A stretch of DNA of 52,393 nucleotides from Fibrobacter succinogenes (lineage in GTDB: Bacteria; Fibrobacterota; Fibrobacteria; Fibrobacterales; Fibrobacteraceae): positions 1 to 52,393 of the forward strand of contig NZ_CACZDK010000024.1 of NCBI RefSeq assembly GCF_902779965.1, read 5' to 3'. The notes beneath the pieces were generated by a model. That model was given only the letters and a program-made list of their open reading frames with translations, searched no databases and was not told the DNA's origin. Below are positions 8,127 to 17,388 of this stretch, in pieces. The stretch's first letter is position 1; each line of letters opens with the position of its first letter. The translations under genes were made by a program, and so were the position numbers.

Positions 8127-9196
8127 TGAACCTCCAGTTCAACGATTCTAGTATCACCGTAGCCATTGTTGGCTGCGGTGGTTTTATTGGGTGCCACCTT
8201 CTCGATGCTATTTTGTCGCGCACGCAGTGGCGCGTTTTTGGCGTTGATTTGAATTTTTACAGGATCCAGCACAGGCTCAGCAACGAGCGTTGCGAGTTCA
8301 TGGTGGCTGACCTCGCCGATAAGAGTGTCGTTGAACGAATTGCAAAATATCCAGTTGTAATGAACTTGGCTGCGATTTGCACGCCGAGCCGATACATGGC
8401 GGAAGCTCCCGAAGTTATCCGCAGTAATTACGACCATCCGGCAGCGTTGGCCGATGCTTGCGCCAAGTCGGGTTCATGGTTGATTCATTTTTCGACGTCC
8501 GAGATTTACGGTCGCACGTCTGCAGATTCTGGCTTGCTTGTCGAAGATGAGTCGGAACTCACGTTTGGTCCGGTAACTGCAAGCCGTTGGAGTTATGCCA
8601 CTGCGAAGCTCCTCACGGAACGCTATATTGCGGGCCTCAAGAATTTAAAGTGGACCGTGGTGCGGCCGTTTAACTTTGTTGGGCCGTACATGGACTTTAT
8701 GCCTGGGGTCGATGGCTCGGGTATTCCGCGTGTGCTTGCGAACTTTTCGTCGGCGCTTGTGCGCGGCGAACCGCTCAAGCTCGTGAATGGCGGAATTGCC
8801 AAGCGTAGCTTTACAAGTGTCTTTGATGCGGTCGATTTTATGTTCGCTTTGTTTGAATCGGACAAAACGCCGTTCTCGCAAGCGTTCAATATCGGGAATC
8901 CGGACAACGAAATTACGATTGCCGAGTTGGCGTGGAAAATGCGCAAGATTTATGCAGAAATTAAAGGTATGAGCCTTGAGTCTGTTCCTGAACCGGAAGA
9001 GGTTTCGGGGGTGGAATATTACGGCGAAGGTTACGAAGATTCCATGCGCCGTTTGCCGTCAGTCGAAAAGGCGGAGCGCTTGCTTGGCTTCAAGGCAAAA
9101 ACTCCGATTGATGTGGTGCTACGCGAATCGTTAGAGTGGTTTGTCGGACATTACAGCAATACAAGTCATTCTGATACTGATTCTGCGTCATCCTGA
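8126..9196 (+). CDS. NAD-dependent epimerase/decarboxylase, ArnA C-terminal-like extended SDR
   Basis: The 356-residue cytoplasmic enzyme has the extended short-chain dehydrogenase fold: a nucleotide-binding G-C-G-G-F-I-G at 16-22, STSEIYG with the catalytic Ser/Thr, and Y-A-T-A-K (Tyr near 157). PFNFVGP and a GGIAKRSFTSVFDAVDFMF segment resemble the UDP-glucuronate decarboxylase domain of ArnA. The likely substrate is a nucleotide sugar, but which one cannot be read from the sequence. It is followed 20 nt later by a GT2 glycosyltransferase, suggesting a small sugar-modification unit. The last codons (…DSASS) and the stop lie in or next to a dispersed palindrome. Confidence 0.88.
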   Translation: MNLQFNDSSITVAIVGCGGFIGCHLLDAILSRTQWRVFGVDLNFYRIQHRLSNERCEFMVADLADKSVVERIAKYPVVMNLAAICTPSRYMAEAPEVIRSNYDHPAALADACAKSGSWLIHFSTSEIYGRTSADSGLLVEDESELTFGPVTASRWSYATAKLLTERYIAGLKNLKWTVVRPFNFVGPYMDFMPGVDGSGIPRVLANFSSALVRGEPLKLVNGGIAKRSFTSVFDAVDFMFALFESDKTPFSQAFNIGNPDNEITIAELAWKMRKIYAEIKGMSLESVPEPEEVSGVEYYGEGYEDSMRRLPSVEKAERLLGFKAKTPIDVVLRESLEWFVGHYSNTSHSDTDSASS

Positions 9197-9212
9197 GCTG
9201 CGCGAAGGATCC
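9185..9212. repeat. Dispersed palindrome overlapping a gene end
   Basis: GCGTCATCCTGAG is followed by CGCGAAGGATCC; ATCCT 9190-9194 pairs with AGGAT 9206-9210. The stop codon of the epimerase gene lies inside this repeat. Confidence 0.6.
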
Positions 9213-9216
9213 AATT

Positions 9217-9978
9217 ATGTCTTGCTCTGCGATAGATTACTTCATCTTTGTTCCTGCGTACAACGTAGAAAATACGCTAGTCGAAGTCCTTTCAAAAATT
9301 GATGAATCTATTTTGTCGCGCGCTCGTGTGCTTGTCATTGATGATGGCTCTCGCGATGGTACTGCCCAAGCTTACTTGAATTTTTTGGATTCCGATTGCT
9401 GGAAAATTTCTGAGACCGCACGCAATCTCTCATCTCATTTTGGATATTTAAAATTTGAACAAAATAGCGGTTACGGTGCCGTGGTCAAAAAAGGCATTGC
9501 CGAAGGCTTGGCTTCGGGTGCTGCGTTTATTGCTTGCTTGCATGGCGATGGACAATACCCTGCTGAAAAGTTAGGCGAGTTCTTTGCTGAGATGGAAAAT
9601 AACAATCTCGATTTGCTGCAAGGTTCACGACATGCGATTGCGGGCGAAGCAAAACGCGGCGGCATGCCGCTACACAAACGCATTGGCGGTGCTTTCTTGA
9701 CCGCATTAGAAAATATTGCTTTTCGCGTAAAACTCACGGACCGTCATAGCGGCTTTATCGTTTATTCCTCGCGATTCCTGAAAACTGTAGATTTGAATCG
9801 CCTGAGCCCCTCGTTTGATATTGACTTGGAACTGATTTCCATTGCGGATGCTCGCCATTTTGCGATTGCAGAACTCCCGATTCCTACGCGCTATGCCGGC
9901 GAAAAATCGAACCTGAATGTTGTCACTTACGGACTCCGCGTGCTGAGGCAAATTTGGCGCCGTTTAATGATACACTAA
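9217..9978 (+). CDS. GT2-family glycosyltransferase (polyprenyl-phosphate sugar transferase type)
   Basis: The 253-residue protein has the GT-A fold signature of family 2: FVPAYNVENTL at the N-terminus, the nucleotide-binding DDGSRDGT, the metal-binding HGDGQYP, and QGSRHAIAGEAKRGGMP, followed by a DRHSGFIVYSSRF acceptor segment. The pattern is closest to dolichyl/undecaprenyl-phosphate glycosyltransferases of the DPG synthase type. No C-terminal membrane helices are present. It is probably cotranscribed with the ArnA-like epimerase at 8126-9196 and may use the sugar nucleotide made there. The acceptor and sugar are unknown. Confidence 0.88.
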   Translation: MSCSAIDYFIFVPAYNVENTLVEVLSKIDESILSRARVLVIDDGSRDGTAQAYLNFLDSDCWKISETARNLSSHFGYLKFEQNSGYGAVVKKGIAEGLASGAAFIACLHGDGQYPAEKLGEFFAEMENNNLDLLQGSRHAIAGEAKRGGMPLHKRIGGAFLTALENIAFRVKLTDRHSGFIVYSSRFLKTVDLNRLSPSFDIDLELISIADARHFAIAELPIPTRYAGEKSNLNVVTYGLRVLRQIWRRLMIH

Positions 9979-10002
9979 AATTGTAGTCTTTTATAAAAAA
10001 CT

Positions 10003-10031
10003 TTGACATTTATATGTGCTTTTTCTTACAT
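10003..10031 (+). promoter_or_regulatory. Consensus promoter for the 10058 gene
   Basis: TTGACA 10003-10008, a 17-nt spacer and TTACAT 10026-10031 predict a start site near 10038. That rules out an upstream ATG at 10016 and supports initiation at 10058 after AAAAAGGAGAA. Confidence 0.65.
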
Positions 10032-10057
10032 TTGTTAGGAATGAAAAAGGAGAATGC

Positions 10058-11245
10058 ATGAAACAACCCCTTATTGCCTCTGCTATAGTTGCTGTATTAG
10101 CACTCCTCTCTGGATGTGCCAAGACCATGCAACTCGATGATCCGCAACTTTACGACCAATATCTCACTAGGAGTTACAACCAGCGTGTTGACGTGTGCTA
10201 CAATGCTGTGTTGACCACTTTCAAGGAACGAGGCGTTGATCTCACTAAGGCCGATCCCATTGCTGGCCGAATCGTAACGGAAAAACATGTTGCTGCAATA
10301 TATGCAGGTTATGGTGTTGTCGGCACAATTTCGCACCGCTATTACATCGACGTGAAAGGCGATACAGAAAATTGTACCATCAAGATAACTAAGTATAAGG
10401 CTTGGAAGGGTGACAATGAAGTTCCCTATGTCAAAGTCGATGACGTCTACGCTTATTACTGGGCACCCTTGTTTGGTGGTTTCGAAAGCAACTTCGATGA
10501 AGATAAAGACGATGCAATCCGTACTCGTGAGGAGATGGATGCGGTCATGAGCCAACACCGTCCGGAACTCGATGAAATCTACAATCAGTATTTAAAGAAA
10601 ACGAAAAAGAAATTTGAGGGTTATGTTGCTCTGAAGTTCACAATTGCTCCCAAAGGAAATATCATTGATATTTCTATTGAAGCGACGACTACGGGCGAAC
10701 TTGATTTTGACCAACTCATTAAAGCGGCTGTCAGCACTTGGAATTTTGGCGAGGTGTCTGGCGCAAATATGACCAGAATCGTTACGTTCTCTTTCTCGGC
10801 TAAAAAGCTTGAAGACTCTGGCAAGAATGGTGGACGTCGTGCTCATGGTGATGGCGGCGATAAACTCGATAGCTTGTTGAAAACGAGTGGCGACAATGGT
10901 AGCGGAGGCATTGGCGGTTCCGTAGGTACGGCTACAGATGACGATGTCAATGTCAATGGAAAACGCAAGGCATCGGATATAATGAAGGTTGTTGAACAAC
11001 GCAAGCCTGCTCTTAGGAATATTTACAACAAATATCGGAAGAAAAATCCTGAATTCGAGGGCAGAATTGTCGTGAAGTTCACGATTGACGCAAATGGTGA
11101 TGTCGTTAAATTTTCAATTCTTTCGTCTACGACGAACAATGCAAAGTTCGATGGCGAAATCAAGAAGGTTATCAGTGGTTGGAAATTCGGTAAGGTTGAA
11201 GTTGGCAACACAACGGCTACAATCCCATTCACTTTCGCAGAATAA
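10058..11245 (+). CDS. Lipoprotein with two TonB-C/AgmX-like C-terminal domains
   Basis: The 395-residue product starts at 10058, set by the promoter and a strong Shine-Dalgarno. A signal with lipobox ALLSGC leads the mature chain. Two repeats of about 95 residues follow an N-terminal region. The first (near 160-260) runs from MDAVMSQHRPELDEIYNQYL to VTFSFSAKK; the second (near 310-395) runs from VVEQRKPALRNIYNKYRKK to IPFTFAE. Both show the V-x-(L/V)-K-F-T-I-x3-G and W-x-F-G motifs of the AgmX/PglI and TonB C-terminal families, which are associated with envelope or gliding-type machines. A Gly/Ser-rich linker separates them. It is followed 6 nt later by the next gene, so the two probably work together in the envelope. 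Confidence 0.82.
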   Translation: MKQPLIASAIVAVLALLSGCAKTMQLDDPQLYDQYLTRSYNQRVDVCYNAVLTTFKERGVDLTKADPIAGRIVTEKHVAAIYAGYGVVGTISHRYYIDVKGDTENCTIKITKYKAWKGDNEVPYVKVDDVYAYYWAPLFGGFESNFDEDKDDAIRTREEMDAVMSQHRPELDEIYNQYLKKTKKKFEGYVALKFTIAPKGNIIDISIEATTTGELDFDQLIKAAVSTWNFGEVSGANMTRIVTFSFSAKKLEDSGKNGGRRAHGDGGDKLDSLLKTSGDNGSGGIGGSVGTATDDDVNVNGKRKASDIMKVVEQRKPALRNIYNKYRKKNPEFEGRIVVKFTIDANGDVVKFSILSSTTNNAKFDGEIKKVISGWKFGKVEVGNTTATIPFTFAE

Positions 11246-11251
11246 ATTCCT

Positions 11252-12112
11252 ATGAGGCATGTTCAGCACATCCTGTTCTTTCTGTTGCTTTGCGTTTCGA
11301 GTGCTATAGCGACGCATGTAGCAGTGCTTGAAACTGTTGCAGACCCTAGCGTTAAAAAGAAAGTGTCTTTTCCGGATCGTCAATACCTTACGAATGTACT
11401 TCGTGAAGAGGCGGTGAAGGAACTCCCCGCTTCGCAAAACTACACTATCATGACTCGCGAGAACATCCGTGAAATGTTGCCGCCGGGTAAAGCCATCGAG
11501 GATTGCGAAGGCCGTTGCCTTGTGGAAACGGGGCGGAATATTGCTGCCGATTACGTGTGCCAAGCGCGTGTGAGTAGCTTCGGCTCGAAACTTGCAATTT
11601 CTGCGGAAATCTACGAGACCTCGGGGAACAAGCTTGTGGCGAGTTTCAATGGTCATGGCGCTAATGTGGAAGAGCTTCTGAAGGTGGTAAAGAATAGTGC
11701 TGCGGAATTCTTTGGCAAGGTCAAGGGGAAACAGCAAACTCCTAATTCCATGGAACGCCGTGCTGGTGCGGGCGGCATCGGCGATGCTCAAAGCTTAGAT
11801 AACACTTCTGCGGAATATGATGACGAGAATTCTCGCTTTAGAAATGTGGATTTAAAGAATCTGCAAGTTGAAAAAAATACAGAAGAAGTTAAACGGTCCA
11901 ATAAGCCTATTGGCGAAGTTCCTGCTGTGAAAAATACCCGGGCTTTGGCTTGGCTACACTTTGGCTTTCTTGGCGTTGGAGGAGTGTTGCTATCGGTGGG
12001 GACTGTGCTTGCTGCTGATGTAGCAGGGGATGGAGGAAGTGCGAAGCGTGGTGTCGGTATAGCGTTGGCAATTATCGGTGCTGTTGGTATGGGTGTAAGT
12101 TTTGCTTTTTAG
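11252..12112 (+). CDS. Envelope protein with signal peptide and C-terminal membrane segments
   Basis: The 286-residue product begins with a signal peptide (LFFLLLCVSSAIA) and an N-terminal domain of about 130 residues. The pattern VLRxE, YTIMTRENIREMLPPGK, VETGRNIAADYVCQARVSS, AISAEIYETSGNKLVASF resembles periplasmic CsgG/LpoB-like or TolB-N-like domains that bind outer-membrane partners; this is a fold-level guess. A polar linker and two hydrophobic segments (about 233-253 and 266-286) end the protein. The gene starts 6 nt after the AgmX-like gene, indicating an operon. No enzymatic motif was found. Confidence 0.78.
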   Translation: MRHVQHILFFLLLCVSSAIATHVAVLETVADPSVKKKVSFPDRQYLTNVLREEAVKELPASQNYTIMTRENIREMLPPGKAIEDCEGRCLVETGRNIAADYVCQARVSSFGSKLAISAEIYETSGNKLVASFNGHGANVEELLKVVKNSAAEFFGKVKGKQQTPNSMERRAGAGGIGDAQSLDNTSAEYDDENSRFRNVDLKNLQVEKNTEEVKRSNKPIGEVPAVKNTRALAWLHFGFLGVGGVLLSVGTVLAADVAGDGGSAKRGVGIALAIIGAVGMGVSFAF

Positions 12113-12196
12113 GTTCCAACGACCTATATTTAACTATCTATCAATCATAGTTTACTAACTGCTAACGATTGACTTTTAACTATATATATTTACTGT
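12113..12196 (+). repeat. Degenerate heptad-period spacer upstream of moxR
   Basis: The 84-nt spacer equals 12 x 7 and contains CTAACTG, CTAACGA, TTGACTT and TTAACTA in one phase. A TATATT box at 12185-12190 lies 6 nt before the ATG, which suggests a leaderless start. The periodicity is weaker than in other tracts. Confidence 0.45.
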
Positions 12197-13108
12197 ATGG
12201 TTAAAAATCTTATACAGTCTTTAAATGGGGTGCTGCTCGGAAAATCCGAGGCGGTTGAACTTTTGGTTATGGCTCTCCTCGCCGATGGTCATGTGCTCAT
12301 CGAGGATGTGCCGGGAACGGGCAAGACGACGATTGCGAAGGCGCTGGCGACGGCGGTTGGAGCCGATTTTGCGCGCATCCAGTTTACGCCGGACTTATTG
12401 CCTGCCGATGTGACGGGCGGTGCGGTATTCAAGGCAAATACGGGCGAGTTCGAAATTCGCAAGGGGCCTGTGTTTACGCAGGTGCTGTTGGCGGACGAAA
12501 TCAACCGCGCGTCCCCGCGAACGCAGAGTGCACTCCTAGAAGCGATGGAAGAACGCCAGGTATCGCTCGAAGGTGAACGCCATGCGCTCCCGAAACTGTT
12601 CATGGTGCTTGCGACGGAAAACCCCGTGGAATTCCATGGTGTGTTTCCGCTCCCTGAGGCGCAGATGGACCGATTCTTGGTGCGCCTTTCGCTTGGGTAT
12701 CCGACGGCGGAAACGGAACTTGGCATTTTGCGCGCACATCGCGATGGGCGACCGCTCGATACGCTTACAGCGGTGACAACTCCGGATGAAGTTATTGCAA
12801 TGCGTAACGATGTTCGCAAAATTCACATTGATGAGTCTCTTGAAATGTATGTGGTTTCGCTGGTGCAGGCAACGCGTACAAATCCGGCGGTGCGCTTGGC
12901 CGCAAGCCCTCGTGCGGGAATCAACCTCATCAAGATGGCACAATCGAGTGCGTACGTTGCTGGGCGAGGCTTTGTGAATCCCGATGATATCCAGCACGTG
13001 TTCTTTCCGGTGATGGAACATCGCGTGTTTGCAAAAGATTCGAATACGCCCGGCGCTTCCAGACAAATTCTCGAAGGCGTCTTGAAACAGGTGAAAGTGC
13101 CGAAGTAA
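12197..13108 (+). CDS. MoxR-family AAA+ ATPase
   Basis: The 303-residue cytoplasmic ATPase has Walker A GTGKTTIAKA (about 39-48), Walker B LLADEINRA followed by SPRTQSALLEAMEERQVS, and sensor-1 ATENP, all diagnostic of MoxR proteins. These are chaperone-like ATPases that act with von Willebrand-type partners in assembly or activation of complexes. The next two genes encode a DUF58 protein and a membrane transglutaminase, a conserved trio found in many bacteria. No Shine-Dalgarno is present at the ATG. Length is typical (about 300-330). Confidence 0.95.
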   Translation: MVKNLIQSLNGVLLGKSEAVELLVMALLADGHVLIEDVPGTGKTTIAKALATAVGADFARIQFTPDLLPADVTGGAVFKANTGEFEIRKGPVFTQVLLADEINRASPRTQSALLEAMEERQVSLEGERHALPKLFMVLATENPVEFHGVFPLPEAQMDRFLVRLSLGYPTAETELGILRAHRDGRPLDTLTAVTTPDEVIAMRNDVRKIHIDESLEMYVVSLVQATRTNPAVRLAASPRAGINLIKMAQSSAYVAGRGFVNPDDIQHVFFPVMEHRVFAKDSNTPGASRQILEGVLKQVKVPK

Positions 13109-13159
13109 ACGTGATTGGATCCTATCGAACTTCGCGCTCCGAGATGATTGTTTTGCATA

Positions 13160-13232
13160 CGTCATCCTGAGGGCTGAAAGCCCGAAGGATCCAGTAAAAA
13201 TCACTGGATTCTTCGCTACGCTCAGAATGACG
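13160..13232. repeat. Long composite dispersed palindrome
   Basis: CGTCATCCTGAG 13160-13171 is complementary to CTCAGAATGACG 13221-13232 apart from one position, and the inner arms CCAGT/ACTGG also pair. It is the most complete copy of the GTCATNC-type intergenic palindrome in the window. Confidence 0.7.
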
Positions 13233-13269
13233 TGCAAGGCGAGACAGCATGAACGCTTGCGTTGACGAA

Positions 13270-13340
13270 ACCTTAAAATCAAACCCCTAAAACCTAAACT
13301 TTAAAGCGGCACTGCCGCGACCTCATACCTCACAACCTCT
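13270..13340 (+). repeat. Heptad-period tract upstream of the DUF58 gene
   Basis: CCCTAAA, ACCTAAA, CTTTAAA and then ACCTCAT, ACCTCAC, AACCTCT recur at 7-bp spacing, with a short GC-rich interruption. The tract has the CTAA/CTCA-type sense orientation seen upstream of starts. Confidence 0.55.
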
Positions 13341-13403
13341 ATGTCCTCTCTCCATTTCTTTATAAATGCAATTCCTAGAAGTCCCAAGCGCAAGGGGCTC
13401 TTG

Positions 13404-14627
13404 ATGCATTTGTATTACATTTGGCAAGAAGGTTTTACGCCGGTGGGGCATGCGGCGGCTGCGCTCATGATGTTCTCGATGTTTGCGGGGGCGGTGCCCG
13501 GTTTTTGGGCGGCGTGGGTGTTTTGCGGTTTGGACTTCATGTATCTTTTGGCGCTTGTGCCAAGCCTTTTCATGACTGCGCGAAAGAGCCTGTTCAAGGC
13601 GGGTGACATCACGGTGCGCAATGTTTACGAAGGTGAAGTTTCGACGGTTCGCTTGCAAGTTTATGCTGTGGACAAGCTAAATGCTGTGTCGCTGGGTTGC
13701 TTCCGCATGGATTCTTCGCTTAAATGTGTCGAATCGGAACTTGTGCAAATTGTGGCTCACGGATCTGCGGAATTGACTTGCAAAATACAGACGAAAAAGC
13801 GCGGTGCTTTTGAAATCCCGAAGGTGGCACTTATCTTGCCTGAAATCAACGGGGCACTTCGTTATGCGGCGAATACAGGGAAAGCCGAACTTCTCGTAAT
13901 CCCGCGCCCGCTGCGCGTGAGCGCTTTCCCGTTTTTGATCTCGGGGGCAAGTGGTGCTGTTTTTGCTCCACTTTTAATGCCGAGCCTCACTCGTGGAATG
14001 AATTTTGTGGGCGTGCGCGAATACCGCGAAGGCGATGCGTTGCGCGATTTGCACCACAAAGCTTTTGCTCGTTACGGGAAACCGTTTACGAAGGAGTTCG
14101 AAACGGAACGTGGCGCGGGAGCAATCCTTGTGCTTGACGTGACTGCCCGAAATTTGCGCGAGAAATCCTCGGTTGAGATGTTAATCCGCTTGGCCGCTGG
14201 CATTGGCTTATGGCTCTTGGAACGGAATGCGCTCGGGCGTTTTTTCATTGGCGATGATGAAATTTCTTTGGTACAGGCGGATGGCGGCGAAAGCTTTTTA
14301 GAAGCGCTGGCGCGAATACCTGCATCTTCTTTGCTTGAATCGCGCTTTTCGAAAGGGGCTCGCGCATCTCGTGCCGCGACAAATTCTCGAAATGCGACAC
14401 GTACGCCAAAACTTTGGTCGCCTGCGGCGCGCCCGCTTGGCCCTGTACTTCGCGTGGGGCTTTTTGCCACTGATGATCCGCTAGTGCACAAGCAAGTTGT
14501 TTTAGAATCGCACTCCTTGGCGGCTGGTGCATTGAAAGCTACGGTTTCGGACGATGTTTTGGCTGTTAATGCAAAACTTCTCGAACGCTCATTTGAAAAA
14601 TCGCACGAAACGGAGGTGGGTCTATGA
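13404..14627 (+). CDS. DUF58-domain protein, MoxR partner
   Basis: DUF58 proteins have a degenerate von Willebrand A domain and are encoded next to moxR. Two starts are possible. ATG 13404 follows AAGGGG at good spacing and is preferred (407 residues). ATG 13341 lies directly after a 7-bp repeat tract without a Shine-Dalgarno and would add 21 residues. Hydrophobic segments near the N-terminus (ALMMFSMFAGAVPGFWAAWV) anchor it in the membrane. The DUF58 core reads GVREYREGDALRDLHHKAFA, then LVLDVTAR. The protein ends with an overlap (ATGA) into the transglutaminase gene, so the two are translationally coupled. Confidence 0.9.
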   Translation: MHLYYIWQEGFTPVGHAAAALMMFSMFAGAVPGFWAAWVFCGLDFMYLLALVPSLFMTARKSLFKAGDITVRNVYEGEVSTVRLQVYAVDKLNAVSLGCFRMDSSLKCVESELVQIVAHGSAELTCKIQTKKRGAFEIPKVALILPEINGALRYAANTGKAELLVIPRPLRVSAFPFLISGASGAVFAPLLMPSLTRGMNFVGVREYREGDALRDLHHKAFARYGKPFTKEFETERGAGAILVLDVTARNLREKSSVEMLIRLAAGIGLWLLERNALGRFFIGDDEISLVQADGGESFLEALARIPASSLLESRFSKGARASRAATNSRNATRTPKLWSPAARPLGPVLRVGLFATDDPLVHKQVVLESHSLAAGALKATVSDDVLAVNAKLLERSFEKSHETEVGL

Positions 14628-16666
14628 TGAACTTCCGTGAAATTTGCAAGACGATTTTCTTTTGCATAGTCTCGGTGAATTTGGGCATTTCGAGTGGCCT
14701 AGAAATTCTCGGTATTATTTTTGCAATCTTGTTTATTGCTATACACGTGAAGCAATATATGCTTTCGAAGTCGGCGGCGATTCAAAGAAAAATTCCTCGC
14801 TATAGAAAACTGTATGCGTATGGTGCGATTGTCCCGAGCGCTTTGTGGTGGGTGTTGACCCCAAGTGTCGAAAATGGTGTGTCGCCGTATTTGGTTTTTA
14901 TTCCGGCGTGGTATTTACTTTATTTGGCTTGGCTGCAAAAACGAAGCCTTGGCAATGGCGGTTACGAAGTCTTTGTTGTGTTCAATGGAATCGCGGCACT
15001 CTTTATGGGGCTCTTTCAAGCGCCCCGTGGTGTTGTGGTGAGTGCTGCTGTTGCTTTGATCCTTGCTGTGTATGCGTTCGGACGTCCTCGCGTTGCGTTT
15101 TATAAAAGGCTTCTCTTTGTCTTGATGTATGCAAGTTTGTGCGGCTCTTCATATCTTGGATTTAAATATTGGAAAAGCAATCACTATTACAGTGGCCGCT
15201 GGGCCGAAGATTACTATGTGAGAAATCGCGTCATGGGTTTTGATCCCGTGGCTGCATTGGGCTCATTTTCGAGCAATTACAATTCAAAATACAATAACGA
15301 AATTATTCTAAGAATTTGGGATACGCTTGCTCCGCCATATTTTCGCGCTGCTGCTTATGAAAAATATGTGGCAGGCATTTGGAAACTCCCGCCTACAGCA
15401 GAAAAGAAACTTTATCCCGCCCGTTATCGCGTGGATTATGCCGTCTTTGAAACGGAAGATTCTATAACATTGGCGCCAAACGTGAAGTCTGTTTGGGTGC
15501 AGGCGACTTTAGACAATTTTGGCTTTATGTTTGCCGCTCCGAATGCCGTGGGCGTTGCGAGTAAAAATGCGGACTCGCTCAACTATTATTCGACAAATGT
15601 TTTTGCCGGTGCAAATGGAACGCGAAGCGATTGGTATTACTATGTGAGTGATTCTGCGGAAAAGCTTGCTATAACTTCGGCGGTGTCGGACGAGGTTGAT
15701 TCTGCGTTCCTGCAAATTCCAGAAAAAGATTTGAACTTGCTTGATTCTGTAGCGGCTGCGATGGCGCTTCCTACTCGCGATTCTGCGGCATTCTCGGAAC
15801 AGCAATCAGAACAGCAATTTGCCGTTCGGAATTTAACGGCTATTGAAAGTTATTTTATTAAAAATTTCAAATATTCGTATGTAGTGTCGTGGCGCAGAGG
15901 TTTTGCTGGAACTTCGATGAACTCAGGTGTCTCGAATATGAAAGACCTGCTTACGCTCTTCTGGAAAAATAAGGAGGGCTATTGTGAATACTATGCAACG
16001 CTTGCAACGCTTCTCTTGCGCCATCAGGGAATCCCTGCGCGTTATGTGACGGGCTTTGCGCATCCGGAACATGTCGAAGGTCGCCCTTACGTGACATTCC
16101 GTCGTCGCCATAGCCATGCCTGGGTTGAAGTTTTTATAGACCGCAAGTGGTATATTTTTGACCCGACTCCGCCTGTTCTTGTGAACTCCTTTGCGGAATC
16201 GTCTTGGTTCTCGAAAAAAGTGGAAGGGCTTAAAGGCCGTGTTTCGTATGTGCTTCATTTGCTTAAGGATGGCGAATGGCGCCGTGTTGTTGATAGCTGG
16301 CAGACCGCTTCGGAGCGCTTTGTTTCTGGCCCTGTGCCTTATGTGATTTTATTTGTATTGCTTGCCGTCTTTGCAGGAATAAGGTTCCGCAAATATCGCC
16401 GCAATAAAGTTTCAACTATGGTCTCGAAAGATGCGGTGCGATGGATTTCGTTGCTCGAATCTACTGAAAAGCGTTTGGCTCGAATGGGCTTTGTGCGCAT
16501 TCCTGGCGAAACGGTTTCGGCGTTTATGGTTCGCATAAAGCAAACCATGATGGCGCAGGCTCGGCCGGCAATAAAAAAGGCGAGTCCCAAGGACTCGCGC
16601 ATTGAAAAAGAATGTAACCTTTTGCTGAAACAGCTCGAAGAATACGAAAGCAATCGTTGGCGTTAA
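14624..16666 (+). CDS. Membrane-bound transglutaminase-like protein (TgpA type)
   Basis: The 680-residue protein has a multi-helix N-terminal membrane region (about residues 5-195), a large extracytoplasmic part and one C-terminal transmembrane helix (about 573-592). The transglutaminase core carries a Cys-His-Asp triad: Cys in EGYCEYYATLA (near 453), His in HSHAWVEV (near 498) and Asp in FDPTPP (near 512). The family includes cysteine peptidases and transamidases of the cell envelope. It is the third gene of the moxR-DUF58 operon and overlaps DUF58 by 4 nt. The substrate is unknown. Confidence 0.92.
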   Translation: MMNFREICKTIFFCIVSVNLGISSGLEILGIIFAILFIAIHVKQYMLSKSAAIQRKIPRYRKLYAYGAIVPSALWWVLTPSVENGVSPYLVFIPAWYLLYLAWLQKRSLGNGGYEVFVVFNGIAALFMGLFQAPRGVVVSAAVALILAVYAFGRPRVAFYKRLLFVLMYASLCGSSYLGFKYWKSNHYYSGRWAEDYYVRNRVMGFDPVAALGSFSSNYNSKYNNEIILRIWDTLAPPYFRAAAYEKYVAGIWKLPPTAEKKLYPARYRVDYAVFETEDSITLAPNVKSVWVQATLDNFGFMFAAPNAVGVASKNADSLNYYSTNVFAGANGTRSDWYYYVSDSAEKLAITSAVSDEVDSAFLQIPEKDLNLLDSVAAAMALPTRDSAAFSEQQSEQQFAVRNLTAIESYFIKNFKYSYVVSWRRGFAGTSMNSGVSNMKDLLTLFWKNKEGYCEYYATLATLLLRHQGIPARYVTGFAHPEHVEGRPYVTFRRRHSHAWVEVFIDRKWYIFDPTPPVLVNSFAESSWFSKKVEGLKGRVSYVLHLLKDGEWRRVVDSWQTASERFVSGPVPYVILFVLLAVFAGIRFRKYRRNKVSTMVSKDAVRWISLLESTEKRLARMGFVRIPGETVSAFMVRIKQTMMAQARPAIKKASPKDSRIEKECNLLLKQLEEYESNRWR

Positions 16667-16678
16667 TCCACTAGAATT

Positions 16679-17236
16679 TTAATTCGCCGTCACGAAGGTG
16701 TAAACTTCAGTAGCCGTTTTCTTTTCTACGGCATCGGATTGCTTCATTTCCGGTTCCATGAAGAATATCTGCTTGAGTGTTATCGTGACGTTACCGCCAA
16801 CTGTAGAAATCTCAACCGGAATGGTCTCTTCGCTTGCGGCCATGCAATCGTTACCGGTTTTTGCCCAAAGGTGAAGCGAAGTCCCAACAATGTCCCAGGT
16901 TCCGTAGATCTTTATGGGCTTGCATTCTTCTGCTTTGCTATTTTCCGAGTTGTTAAATTCAAATTTATTTGCTTTTTGCTTTTCGTCAACGTAGAATCGG
17001 AGTGTTGCCGGTTTTTCACCGAAATCATGGCTCGGATCGATAATCGTAACGGCGTCAGTTCCGTTGGTTCTCTGTATGGTAGGACCTTGAAGGCTCCAAG
17101 TGCCTAAAACGCAATCTGCGGAAAGTCCTGCAGCGCATTGTTCAGCTTTGGAGGGTGGGGGTGTTGTTGCGTTATCGCCGCAGGCGGTGAACAGGGTTGT
17201 CGCCAAAGCGAGAGATGCCAAAATTTTGATTGTCAT
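16679..17236 (-). CDS. Lipocalin-like lipoprotein of unknown function
   Basis: The 185-residue product has a signal peptide and lipobox LFTAC followed by Gly-Asp-Asn. It then shows CVLGTWSLQGP, IYGTWDIVGTSLHLW and VEISTVGGNVTITL: repeated G-T-W strands as in lipocalin-like or META-type small beta-barrels. Shine-Dalgarno AGAGGA precedes the start. It converges with the transglutaminase gene, 12 nt apart. No ligand can be inferred. Confidence 0.82.
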   Translation of the reverse strand: MTIKILASLALATTLFTACGDNATTPPPSKAEQCAAGLSADCVLGTWSLQGPTIQRTNGTDAVTIIDPSHDFGEKPATLRFYVDEKQKANKFEFNNSENSKAEECKPIKIYGTWDIVGTSLHLWAKTGNDCMAASEETIPVEISTVGGNVTITLKQIFFMEPEMKQSDAVEKKTATEVYTFVTAN

Positions 17237-17388
17237 AAAATCCTCTTTTTAATGGGAATATATATAAATAATTCAATGTTGCAGAACACTACAACGCGAT
17301 TTTCCAAAGATTTAACAATTGGTTGGGATATGGAAATATATTAGAGAATGTTGTTGGGGGGCATTTTCAGTGCCCCAAGGAGTGTTAG

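Noticed and set aside
10016-10057. Upstream start for the AgmX-like lipoprotein gene
   Set aside because: It lies between the -35 and -10 boxes of the promoter and would spoil the lipoprotein signal.
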